Source of the DNA: Sulfurimonas sp.
GTDB taxonomy: Bacteria; Campylobacterota; Campylobacteria; Campylobacterales; Sulfurimonadaceae
Length of the DNA stretch: 21,557 nucleotides
NCBI GenBank assembly: GCA_027047745.1
Contig: JALTUB010000085.1
Location: 1 to 21,557, forward strand
Reading direction: 5' to 3'
In this document: positions 1-7,282 of the stretch, in pieces
Numbering within the stretch: the first letter of the stretch is position 1
Layout: each line of letters starts with the position of its first letter
Notes under the pieces: model-generated
Seen by the model: the letters and a program-made list of their open reading frames with translations, nothing else
Databases searched by the model: none
Told to the model about the DNA's origin: nothing
Program-made: the position numbers and the translations under genes

Positions 1-474
1 TACATTACTTTCTGCTATAATGTCTTTACAATTTTCCTTCGGGATCGTCCCTTCTTTGGAAGGGCAAAAATCTTCTTCAAATATTAAATCGTGTAGTTTC
101 TTTTTTAAACATTTAAAAGCATCTTCATCTATTTTACCAATTTTTTTAATAAATCTTTTAGAACTAAAAAGTTTATGTTGTACAAGCAAGGCGGTACTTA
201 TTTTCTCATCTAAAAATTTAAACTGAAAATAAAAACTTCCTTCTCGTAAAGTTGTAGAGAGAGGGATTCCTAAAAACATATCATTTGTATATCTTTTTAC
301 CACTAAAACAGGTCTTTGAAACTTATTACCTTTTCCATTTTGTTCAAAACCAATATTTTCACCAATTTTTAGCCAAAAAATATCTCTCTCTTTAAAATAT
401 ACTTTTTTATCAATTTTTTGAGTAATTTGTTTTACTTCATTCCATTCATTCAGTTTTACAGATTTATCATACAT
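1..474 (-). CDS. PemK/MazF-family toxin-like protein (partial, C-terminus outside window)
   Basis: An open frame starts with ATG at 474 and reads leftward without a stop to the window edge, giving at least 158 residues. Residues about 29-65 read RDIFWLKIGENIGFEQNGKG, then FQRPVLVVKR and IPLST. This is the order of the MazF/PemK fold: a first strand, a Gly-rich loop, an RPVLV strand and a third strand ending in PL(S/T). Family members are mostly RNases paired with an antitoxin, but this longer type (G-E-Q-N-G-K-G loop) often occurs alone in Campylobacterota, and no antitoxin gene is visible here. The start lies one base after the hsdM TAG stop, so it is probably translated by coupling with hsdM. 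The tail past residue 130 has two Cys residues and no recognised motif. The fold call is fairly secure; toxicity is not shown. Confidence 0.72.
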   Translation of the reverse strand, partial: MYDKSVKLNEWNEVKQITQKIDKKVYFKERDIFWLKIGENIGFEQNGKGNKFQRPVLVVKRYTNDMFLGIPLSTTLREGSFYFQFKFLDEKISTALLVQHKLFSSKRFIKKIGKIDEDAFKCLKKKLHDLIFEEDFCPSKEGTIPKENCKDIIAESNV

Positions 475-475
475 C

Positions 476-2068
476 CTAAAACCCCAAACTTTTCAAATAA
501 CCGTTTAACTTACTATCTATCTCTTTTTCTTTTGCCTCTAACTCTGTTATATCTTGTAAAGTAGCTTTTATGTCTATGATAATCTCTTCATCACTTGTAT
601 CAATGTATCGTGAAATATTTAAGTTGTAATCGTTCTCTTTTATCTCCCTTATTTCAACAACTCTCATAAACTTATCTATGCTCGGGGCTTGGACTTTAGT
701 CCAATCTTCTTGTGGGACTAAAGTCCCAGCCCCTTGGTTGTGGGCATCAACTATCTTACTTATGTTTTCTTGTGTCAGAGTGTTTTGATTTTTACCATTT
801 TTATACTCATTTGAAGCATCTATAAACACAACTCTGTTTTTAAGGTTTTGGGATTTAGACTTGTTTATGATGATGATTGAAGCAGGTATGCCAGTGTTGT
901 AAAACAGCTTTTCAGGCAGTCCAACGATGGCTTCTATGAGGTCATCATGAAGTAAGCCCTCTCTGATTTTGCCCTCAGTTCCACCACGAAATAAAATACC
1001 ATGAGGCAGTACAACACCCATACGACCATCATTTTTAAGAACACTTACCATGTGTTGAACAAAGGCTAAATCTCCATATCCCCTTGGTGGTATGCCATAC
1101 TTAAATCTTCCATGCTCATCAGAGACAACAGCATTATATTTTGGTGCTATCTCTTTGCCTTTTTCATCTTGCTTTATGTCTATTTCTGCATTTGCCCACC
1201 ATTTTTTAAGTGAAAAGGGTGGATTTGCTATCACTCTATCATAAGTCATGAGTTCGCCATTTTTTAAGTGTTTTGGACTTGAAAGAGTATCTCCCTTTCG
1301 GATGTCACTATCTTTGAAGTTATGAACAATCATATTTATCTTACAAATAGCCCAAGTTCCAAGGTTCTTCTCTTGACCGTAAAGCGAAGCATCTACAAAC
1401 TTACCAACAGTTCCACCATTTGCTTTAATGTAGGCGGCACTCTGTATCAACATACCACCACTTCCACAAGTTGGGTCATAGATATTATTTCCTGCTTGTG
1501 GCTTTATAAGACTTACTACAAGTTTTACTACCTCTTTTGGAGTATAAAACTCTCCACCTTTTTTCCCACCATCATCAGCAAACTCACGGATAAGATACTC
1601 ATAAGCACTTCCTAAAATATCTGGATTGTCTAAGTATTCGTTTGCAAGAGAGTATTTGTTAAAGTGTTGCAGTAATCGTGCTAAAAGTTCATCAGGAAGT
1701 TTTTCGGTATCTCCAAAATGAACAGCAGTCATGACACCTTCAAGTTGTGAGTTATGCTCTTCTATAAGTGAAAAAGCCTTGTCAAGTGCTTGACCTATGT
1801 TTTCAGTCTTTTTAGTTAGTTCAGACCAATAGGCATCAAAGGGGATAAAAAATTGATGATAATCTTCATCAAGAAGTGCCTCTTTGAAACTCACACCATC
1901 TTCACTCACAGCGATATTTGCTTCTTCCTCAAACTGGTCATTTGCTCTTTTAAGAAAGAGTAAGCCAAAGATATAGTTCTTAAAATCAGAGCTATCGATA
2001 TGCCCTCTCATCAAATCAGCACTATCCCAGAGCCATCGTTCAAGTGTTTGGAGTGTAAGTTTGTTCAT
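476..2068 (-). CDS. hsdM: Type I restriction-modification system, DNA methyltransferase subunit M
   Basis: This is the modification subunit of a type I restriction-modification enzyme. It transfers a methyl group from S-adenosylmethionine to adenine N6 within the M2S complex. An N-terminal helical HsdM domain (about 8-140) precedes the conserved GEFYTP segment (172-177). The SAM-binding motif DPTCGSGGML (198-207) and the catalytic NPPF (282-285) are intact, and the C-terminal ENDYNLNISRYID segment is typical. At 530 residues it is of normal length. One oddity is that residues about 446-462 (GAGTLVPQEDWTKVQAP) interrupt the usual family sequence and are encoded by a double palindrome at 684-733 (separate entry). 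The ATG at 2068 is preceded by AGGA. The gene runs straight into a PemK/MazF-like gene; hsdS and hsdR would have to lie further left. Confidence 0.95.
   Translation of the reverse strand: MNKLTLQTLERWLWDSADLMRGHIDSSDFKNYIFGLLFLKRANDQFEEEANIAVSEDGVSFKEALLDEDYHQFFIPFDAYWSELTKKTENIGQALDKAFSLIEEHNSQLEGVMTAVHFGDTEKLPDELLARLLQHFNKYSLANEYLDNPDILGSAYEYLIREFADDGGKKGGEFYTPKEVVKLVVSLIKPQAGNNIYDPTCGSGGMLIQSAAYIKANGGTVGKFVDASLYGQEKNLGTWAICKINMIVHNFKDSDIRKGDTLSSPKHLKNGELMTYDRVIANPPFSLKKWWANAEIDIKQDEKGKEIAPKYNAVVSDEHGRFKYGIPPRGYGDLAFVQHMVSVLKNDGRMGVVLPHGILFRGGTEGKIREGLLHDDLIEAIVGLPEKLFYNTGIPASIIIINKSKSQNLKNRVVFIDASNEYKNGKNQNTLTQENISKIVDAHNQGAGTLVPQEDWTKVQAPSIDKFMRVVEIREIKENDYNLNISRYIDTSDEEIIIDIKATLQDITELEAKEKEIDSKLNGYLKSLGF
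684..733. repeat. REP-like double palindrome (REPIN-type) inside hsdM
   Basis: Two 21-base arms (684-704 and 713-733) are inverted copies of each other, matching at 19 of 21 positions with an 8-base spacer. Each arm is itself a small palindrome: GGACT-TT-AGTCC in the left arm and TGGGACT-AA-AGTCCCA in the right. The outer ends are GGGGC and GCCCC. Two REP palindromes facing each other are the hallmark of REPIN/BIME elements, which are spread by RAYT (IS200-like) transposases. The element is GC-rich against an AT-rich background and adds about 17 codons to hsdM without breaking the frame. No RAYT gene is visible here. Confidence 0.7.
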
Positions 2069-2097
2069 GCAGGTAAGTCCTATAAAATTATCGCTAC

Positions 2098-2103
2098 ATT
2101 ATA
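2098..2103 (-). promoter_or_regulatory. Probable -10 box of the hsdM promoter
   Basis: The minus strand reads TATAAT here, 30 bases before the hsdM ATG at 2068. There is no clear -35, as is usual for Campylobacterota sigma-70 promoters. Confidence 0.5.
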
Positions 2104-2124
2104 CAGTTTATTTTTAAAATAAGT

Positions 2125-2130
2125 TATACT
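2125..2130 (+). promoter_or_regulatory. Probable -10 box for the flavoprotein gene at 2162
   Basis: TATACT lies 31 bases before the ATG at 2162, back to back with the divergent hsdM -10. No clear -35 is seen. Confidence 0.45.
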
Positions 2131-2161
2131 ATCGTTATCTAAAATGATAGAGGATAGTAAT

Positions 2162-3532
2162 ATGCAAAAAACAAGTTGTGATGTTCTGGTTATCGGTGGT
2201 GGACCAGCTGGAGGGGTTAGTGCAGTTACTGCTAAGATGAATAACCCTCAAAAAAAGATTTTAGTTGTTCGTGAGCAAGAAGTTCAGCTTGTTCCTTGTG
2301 CTATTCCTTATGTATTTGGAAAGACTTTAGGGTGTAGTGAAAAAGATGTTTCATCTTGTGCTATGGCTGAAGAGATGGGCATATCTACTATGGTTGGTAA
2401 AATCGAAGATATAAATATGCAGAAGAAGATAGCCTACTGCTGTGATAATGAAATCAGCTTTGATAAACTGATTTTTGCAACAGGTTCTACTCCTTTTGTT
2501 CATGCTTCCTTGGAACACTCTTTGGCGCTTCAAGGAGTTTTCACTATCGCAAAAGATAAATCATTTATAGATAAACTTGATGCTTATGCTAAGGACAAGA
2601 AAGAGATAGTTATCGTTGGAAGTGGTTTTATAGGTGTTGAGGTTGCTTTAGAATTTGCTTCAAAGGGTAAAAATGTAACAGTGATAGGTGGTAGTAAACA
2701 TATACTCCAAAATGCTTTTGATCATGAGATAGCTAAACAAGCAGAAGAGTTGATGCTTGAAGTGGGGGTTAAATATATAGGAAGAGATAGAGTAACAAAA
2801 ATCATAGATAAAAATGGTGATGGTATCGTAAATGCAGTTGAGCTTAAAAGTACAAAGGTAGTTGATGCAGAGATAGTTATCTTAGCAACAGGTTATAAAC
2901 CAAATACTACTCTTGCCCAAAAGGTTGGTGTGTCTCTTGGATATTATGGTGGCATCTGGGTTGATGAGTATATGAGAACGCAAAATCATGATGTTTTTGC
3001 TGTTGGGGATTGTAGTGCTAGACGAGATTTTATCACTAAAGAACCATCAAAAGTTATGCTTGCTTCTACTTCATCAGCTGAGGGGCGTATCGCAGGAAGT
3101 TCGCTGTATGGCATAGAGTATCTAAAAGGATTTAGTGGAACTATAGCAATCTTTTCAACTATGGTAAATGAAACTGCATTTGCATCGGCTGGAGTAACAG
3201 AAGATCAAGCACGAGCTGCAAATATTGATATAGTCGTAGGAACTTTTAGTGGGGTAAATCGTCATCCTGCAACCATACCAGACGCACATAAACAGTTCGT
3301 AAAACTAATAGCCATGAAATATGGTGGACAGATAATCGGTGGACAAATTATGGGAGGTCTTGAAGCTGGGGAGATGATAAATCTTGTAGGGCTTATTATC
3401 GAGTCTCATTACGATATTTACAAGGTTATGTCTATGCAGGTAGCAACACAGCCAAGACTTACATCAGCACCAACTTCTTACCCTCTAGTTATGGCTAGTG
3501 TTGTTATAGCTCAAAAGTTGAAAAATATTTAA
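2162..3532 (+). CDS. FAD-dependent pyridine nucleotide-disulfide oxidoreductase (CoA-disulfide reductase / NADH oxidase type)
   Basis: This is a 456-residue flavoprotein using NAD(P)H. The FAD-binding motif VIGGGPAGG lies near the N-terminus. A single redox Cys sits in the segment LVPCAIPY (Cys46), the position used by CoA-disulfide reductase, Nox and polysulfide reductase (Npsr) proteins instead of a CxxC pair. The NAD(P) motif IVGSGFIGVE follows at about 155, then a second FAD motif FAVGDC near 285 and a C-terminal dimerisation domain. There is no fused rhodanese domain. I chose the ATG at 2162 over the in-frame ATG at 2144 because AGAGGA (2149-2154) is ideally spaced for it and the shorter start gives the normal N-terminus. 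Likely roles are reduction of CoA-disulfide or CoA-persulfide/polysulfide, or of O2 or peroxide; the sequence does not decide. Confidence 0.85.
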   Translation: MQKTSCDVLVIGGGPAGGVSAVTAKMNNPQKKILVVREQEVQLVPCAIPYVFGKTLGCSEKDVSSCAMAEEMGISTMVGKIEDINMQKKIAYCCDNEISFDKLIFATGSTPFVHASLEHSLALQGVFTIAKDKSFIDKLDAYAKDKKEIVIVGSGFIGVEVALEFASKGKNVTVIGGSKHILQNAFDHEIAKQAEELMLEVGVKYIGRDRVTKIIDKNGDGIVNAVELKSTKVVDAEIVILATGYKPNTTLAQKVGVSLGYYGGIWVDEYMRTQNHDVFAVGDCSARRDFITKEPSKVMLASTSSAEGRIAGSSLYGIEYLKGFSGTIAIFSTMVNETAFASAGVTEDQARAANIDIVVGTFSGVNRHPATIPDAHKQFVKLIAMKYGGQIIGGQIMGGLEAGEMINLVGLIIESHYDIYKVMSMQVATQPRLTSAPTSYPLVMASVVIAQKLKNI

Positions 3533-3542
3533 ACTAAAGTGA

Positions 3543-3548
3543 TATACT
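3543..3548 (+). promoter_or_regulatory. Possible -10 box for gdhA
   Basis: TATACT lies in the 45-base gap between the flavoprotein stop and gdhA. AAGGAA at 3567-3572 serves as the ribosome binding site for the ATG at 3578. gdhA may be read from here or by read-through from the gene before it. Confidence 0.4.
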
Positions 3549-3577
3549 GTCACAAAAATGTATCCTAAGGAACAAAA

Positions 3578-4933
3578 ATGTCAATAGCAGAAACAGAAAT
3601 CAAGAAATTTGAAAATAGTAATTGTGCAGAAAATAAAGTTTTTTATCAAGCTATGGAGGAAGTTATCTACTCTATTGCTCCTCTTTTGGAGTCTGATAGC
3701 AGATATGCAGAGTATTCAATCTTAGAACGACTTGTAGTTCCAGATAGAGTTATAAAGTTTAAAGTAGTTTGGTTAGATGATGATAATAAGATTCAAGTAA
3801 ATACTGGTTATCGTATCCAGTTTAACAATGCTCTTGGACCATATAAAGGTGGTCTTCGTTTTCATCCAACAGTAAATGAGGGGATATTGAAGTTTTTAGG
3901 GTTTGAACAGATTCTTAAAAATGCACTTACAGGTCTTCCTATCGGTGGAGGTAAAGGTGGAAGTGACTTTGACCCTAAGGGAAAAAGTGACTTTGAAGTT
4001 ATGAAGTTTTGTTCTGCATTTATGACAGAACTTCATAAATACATCGGCCCTAGAATGGATGTTCCAGCAGGTGATATTGGTGTTGGAAGTCGTGAGATTG
4101 GTTATCTTTTTGGCGAGTATAAAAAGATAACTTCAACTTTTGAGGGTGTTTTAACTGGAAAACCATTTATGTTTGGTGGCTCTTTGATGCGTCCTGAAGC
4201 AACAGGTTATGGAGCTGTATATTTCACTCAAAAAATGCTTGAACTTCAGAGTCAAGAGTCTTTAGAAGGGAAGATTTGTACTGTAAGTGGAGCAGGAAAT
4301 GTTGCTCTTCATGCTATTGAAAAACTGCTACAAATCGGTGCTATCCCAGTCACATGTACTGATTCTAAAGGTATGATTTATGACCCAAGAGGTTTAGATA
4401 TAGAACTACTTAAAGATATGAAATTAAATCGCAGAGTCTCTTTAAAAGAGTATATGGATATACATCCAGACTCTAAATATACGCCAGTTTCAGAGTATGA
4501 AGAGAATTCTCATGCAGTTTGGAACATACAATGTTACGCAGCATTTCCATGTGCTACACAAAATGAACTAACAGAGTTAGATGCTCAAAACTTGATAGCT
4601 AATGGTTGTGTAAGTGTAACAGAAGGTGCAAATATGCCTTCAACTGCAGAAGCAACGGCACTACTTTTATCTCATGATGTATGCTTTGCTCCAGCAAAAG
4701 CAGCTAATGCTGGTGGTGTTGCAGTTAGTGAGTTTGAGATGAGTCAAAATGCTTCTATGAGCAAGTGGAGCTTTGAAAAAGTTGATAAAACACTAAAAGT
4801 GACTATGCACCAAATCTGTACTCGTGTTGCTTTAACGGCAAAAGATTATGGTGTTGAGGGCAACTATGTTGATGGAGCAAATATTGCAGGATTTAAGAAA
4901 GTTGCTGATGCTATGATAGCTGAGGGTATATAA
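3578..4933 (+). CDS. gdhA: Glutamate dehydrogenase (NADP-type)
   Basis: This cytoplasmic enzyme reductively aminates 2-oxoglutarate with ammonia to give L-glutamate. The 451 residues match the hexameric NADP-dependent bacterial/fungal type in length and motifs. The substrate-binding segment GPYKGGLRFH contains Lys90, GGGKGGSDF contains the catalytic Lys126, and PAGDIGVG contains the catalytic Asp166. The dinucleotide-binding loop SGAGNVALHA is at about 237-246, followed by TDSKG at the end of the second strand, as in NADP users. AAGGAA precedes the ATG. The stop is only 11 bases before the MscS-type gene, so the two are probably co-transcribed. Cofactor preference is inferred from subfamily resemblance. 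Confidence 0.95.
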   Translation: MSIAETEIKKFENSNCAENKVFYQAMEEVIYSIAPLLESDSRYAEYSILERLVVPDRVIKFKVVWLDDDNKIQVNTGYRIQFNNALGPYKGGLRFHPTVNEGILKFLGFEQILKNALTGLPIGGGKGGSDFDPKGKSDFEVMKFCSAFMTELHKYIGPRMDVPAGDIGVGSREIGYLFGEYKKITSTFEGVLTGKPFMFGGSLMRPEATGYGAVYFTQKMLELQSQESLEGKICTVSGAGNVALHAIEKLLQIGAIPVTCTDSKGMIYDPRGLDIELLKDMKLNRRVSLKEYMDIHPDSKYTPVSEYEENSHAVWNIQCYAAFPCATQNELTELDAQNLIANGCVSVTEGANMPSTAEATALLLSHDVCFAPAKAANAGGVAVSEFEMSQNASMSKWSFEKVDKTLKVTMHQICTRVALTAKDYGVEGNYVDGANIAGFKKVADAMIAEGI

Positions 4934-4944
4934 AGGTATTTTTT

Positions 4945-6765
4945 ATGATTAAAAAGTTTTTATTTCTTTTTATATTTTTATTTGCAACTTTTTTAAATGC
5001 AGATGTGAAATACAGCAATTTTATTGATAAACAATTACAATTAGTTTATCAAATAAATGAAAACAATGTTACTAAAGAGAAAATAAAGAGCATCATGACA
5101 ACTCAAGAGATTGATTACAATAAAGCTCTTGATTTTTTAATGAAAAATAAAAACAATTTTATCAAAAATACAGATTCTTATGATAAAGAGATATTTTCAC
5201 TTGAGAAAATTATCTCTATAAATAAAAGAGCAGGTAATACTTATGCTATGTTGCGTGATGAAATAAAAGTAAAATCATATGAACTTCTTCGTTATCAAAA
5301 TTTAATGATAAAAGATATGCTAATAGCTTTAAATGAACCAAGCAGAGAACTTTTTAAAGAGAAACTAAATAGTATCATATCTAAAAATCAACAAAGAGTA
5401 AGTGAACTTTCGTCCAAAGATTATTCTTACATAGATAAGATTGATGAACCATCAATAACACTTGCTCAAGCTAAGAAAAATTTAAAAGAATTTTACGCAC
5501 TTAAAGAGATAAATACAGATATGATAAGCAATATCTATAAGTTAGAAAATAAGATGTATAGACTCAATAAATACACAAAATATCATCTTATTAGCTTGGT
5601 GATTAATATAAATAATTTAGCTGTTGTAGAGAGTGTAAACCCTATACTTGAAGATTATGGTCTGACGGTTATTAAACTTATAATTATTATATTTTTTATT
5701 GCTTTTATATATTTTTTAAGAAGAGTTGCATATATAGCCTTAAATAAATACTTATCTAGCTTTGAACTATTTGGCAATTATGTAAAAGAGATTGTTGAAG
5801 TATTATATAAACCTATTGATGTTCTTGTTGTTATAATTAACATTAATATTGTGTTGTTTGTATATAGTGATTTTAGTGATATTGCACTGGTTAAAACATC
5901 ATTTGATGTTATTTATGGTTTTTTCTTCACACTTGTTGTTTATAGAATACTCAATACTGTTGCAGCTATAAAAATCTCTGAGATAAATGATGAAAATAAA
6001 ATCAAAAATGAGATGATAAATGTCGGTATAAAAATCATCAATTTTGTTGTTATGCTTATCGGTTTTTTGATAATGCTTTATTTGGCAGGGGTAAATCTAA
6101 CTGCTGTTTTATCAGGACTTGGTATCGGTGGTTTTGCTGTTGCCTTTGCAGCAAAAGATACTATATCTAACTTTTTTGGAACTCTCTCTATCTTATTTAG
6201 TAATGTATTTTCTCAAGGGGATTGGATAGTTGTTGCAAATGATGAGGGTGTTGTTGTAGAGATTGGTTTAAGAGTAACTACTCTTAGAACATTTGATAAT
6301 GCAATGATTGCTATACCAAATGGAACTTTTGCTACAACTGATGTGAAAAACTGGAGTAAAAGAACACTTGGTCGTAGGATTAAGATGAGTATAGGCATAA
6401 AATATGATTCTAAAAGTGAAGATATTAAAAATGCAGTAACTCAAATAAGAGAGATGCTAGATAAACACTCAGGCATAGCCACCGAAAACACAGCACATAA
6501 ACATAGAGAGTATCACTCTGCTAAGTTAATCTCAAAAGATGATTTTGAGGGTGTTAAAAAGACACTTTTGGTATATCTTGATGATTTTGGACCCTCTAGC
6601 ATGAATATTTTGATCTACTGTTTTACAAAAACTGTAAACTGGAAATCATGGTTAGAGATAAAAGAAGATGTGATGTTTAAAATCATGGATATATTAGAGA
6701 AAAACAATCTTGAGTTTGCTTTTCCATCTTTGTCTATCTATAACGAAAACGAAAGTTTAAGCTAA
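4945..6765 (+). CDS. MscS-family mechanosensitive ion channel with large periplasmic N-terminal domain
   Basis: This is a 606-residue inner-membrane channel that releases small solutes when membrane tension rises. An N-terminal signal peptide (Lys-Lys then a Phe/Leu-rich core) ends with LNA at residue 19, leaving a mostly helical periplasmic domain to about residue 235. Membrane segments follow at about 240-266, 287-308, 319-341 and 360-382. The pore helix is LSGLGIGGFAVAFAAKDTISNFFG (about 389-412), with the small-residue packing pattern of MscS TM3. The beta domain begins with FSQGDWI and includes IPNGTFATTDVKNWS. It is longer than E. coli MscS (286 residues) and in plan closer to the larger MscK/YbdG-like relatives. 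It follows gdhA by 11 bases, and its end overlaps the convergent pgpA by 9 bases. Confidence 0.92.
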   Translation: MIKKFLFLFIFLFATFLNADVKYSNFIDKQLQLVYQINENNVTKEKIKSIMTTQEIDYNKALDFLMKNKNNFIKNTDSYDKEIFSLEKIISINKRAGNTYAMLRDEIKVKSYELLRYQNLMIKDMLIALNEPSRELFKEKLNSIISKNQQRVSELSSKDYSYIDKIDEPSITLAQAKKNLKEFYALKEINTDMISNIYKLENKMYRLNKYTKYHLISLVININNLAVVESVNPILEDYGLTVIKLIIIIFFIAFIYFLRRVAYIALNKYLSSFELFGNYVKEIVEVLYKPIDVLVVIININIVLFVYSDFSDIALVKTSFDVIYGFFFTLVVYRILNTVAAIKISEINDENKIKNEMINVGIKIINFVVMLIGFLIMLYLAGVNLTAVLSGLGIGGFAVAFAAKDTISNFFGTLSILFSNVFSQGDWIVVANDEGVVVEIGLRVTTLRTFDNAMIAIPNGTFATTDVKNWSKRTLGRRIKMSIGIKYDSKSEDIKNAVTQIREMLDKHSGIATENTAHKHREYHSAKLISKDDFEGVKKTLLVYLDDFGPSSMNILIYCFTKTVNWKSWLEIKEDVMFKIMDILEKNNLEFAFPSLSIYNENESLS

Positions 6766-7266
6766 ATATGCTTGAACTTTTAAAAATGATTGCCAAAGAA
6801 GTGAACTTACAATTCCTGCGATAAAACCAGCTAACACATCATCCCCAACAATGGCTATACCACCTTTTGCTTCATGATATATTCTTCCAATTATAGAATG
6901 CTTTGCTTTTTCAAAGTAGATAAAAAATCCTAAAGATAGAAGTGCTTGGATAAGAAAACCATTGCTAAAGGTGGTAATATCATTTATATCTACACCAAAA
7001 GCTGGAGCAACACTTAGGGCAAAACCTACACCTGCAAATTTATCTAAGTTTATATGCTCATCAAAATGCACTCCACCTTCTTCCTCGTACTTGTTAATAG
7101 CTCTAAGTGTTACAATGGAGATGAGAAGTGTTGCTAAAAATAGAGTGTTTTCATCTAAGTAAATAAGTATCAAGATAGATAAGATTAAGGCAATAAATAA
7201 AGAGATAGTTTGTGAAATCTTTGGAGATATTTTTGATAGTCCAAGTGTTAAAAAAAAGTAGTTCAT
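6757..7266 (-). CDS. pgpA: Phosphatidylglycerophosphatase A family protein, divergent
   Basis: PgpA removes the phosphate from phosphatidylglycerophosphate at the inner membrane to make phosphatidylglycerol. The 169 residues have the family's length, hydrophobic segments at about 20-58 and 105-118, and the C-terminal motif GGIAIVGDDVLAG with its paired Asp residues. The other motifs are weakened. The usual N-terminal APGT-GS turn reads SPKISQTIS, and the W-D-E-x-x-G segment reads LDKFAG, so the family's Glu is replaced by Lys. AGGATT precedes the ATG. It is the last gene of the ispDF operon, 16 bases after the ATP-sulfurylase-like gene, and converges on the mscS gene. Family membership is clear; activity is less certain because of the substitutions. 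Confidence 0.82.
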   Translation of the reverse strand: MNYFFLTLGLSKISPKISQTISLFIALILSILILIYLDENTLFLATLLISIVTLRAINKYEEEGGVHFDEHINLDKFAGVGFALSVAPAFGVDINDITTFSNGFLIQALLSLGFFIYFEKAKHSIIGRIYHEAKGGIAIVGDDVLAGFIAGIVSSLLWQSFLKVQAYLA

Positions 7267-7282
7267 TTTAATCCTATTTGTT

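Noticed and set aside
20..226. 68-codon open frame on the plus strand
   Set aside because: The opposite strand carries the PemK/MazF-like gene through the whole stretch.
2144..2161. Earlier in-frame ATG for the flavoprotein gene
   Set aside because: It would include the ribosome site AGAGGA that serves the ATG at 2162, and it adds residues not seen at the N-terminus of the family.
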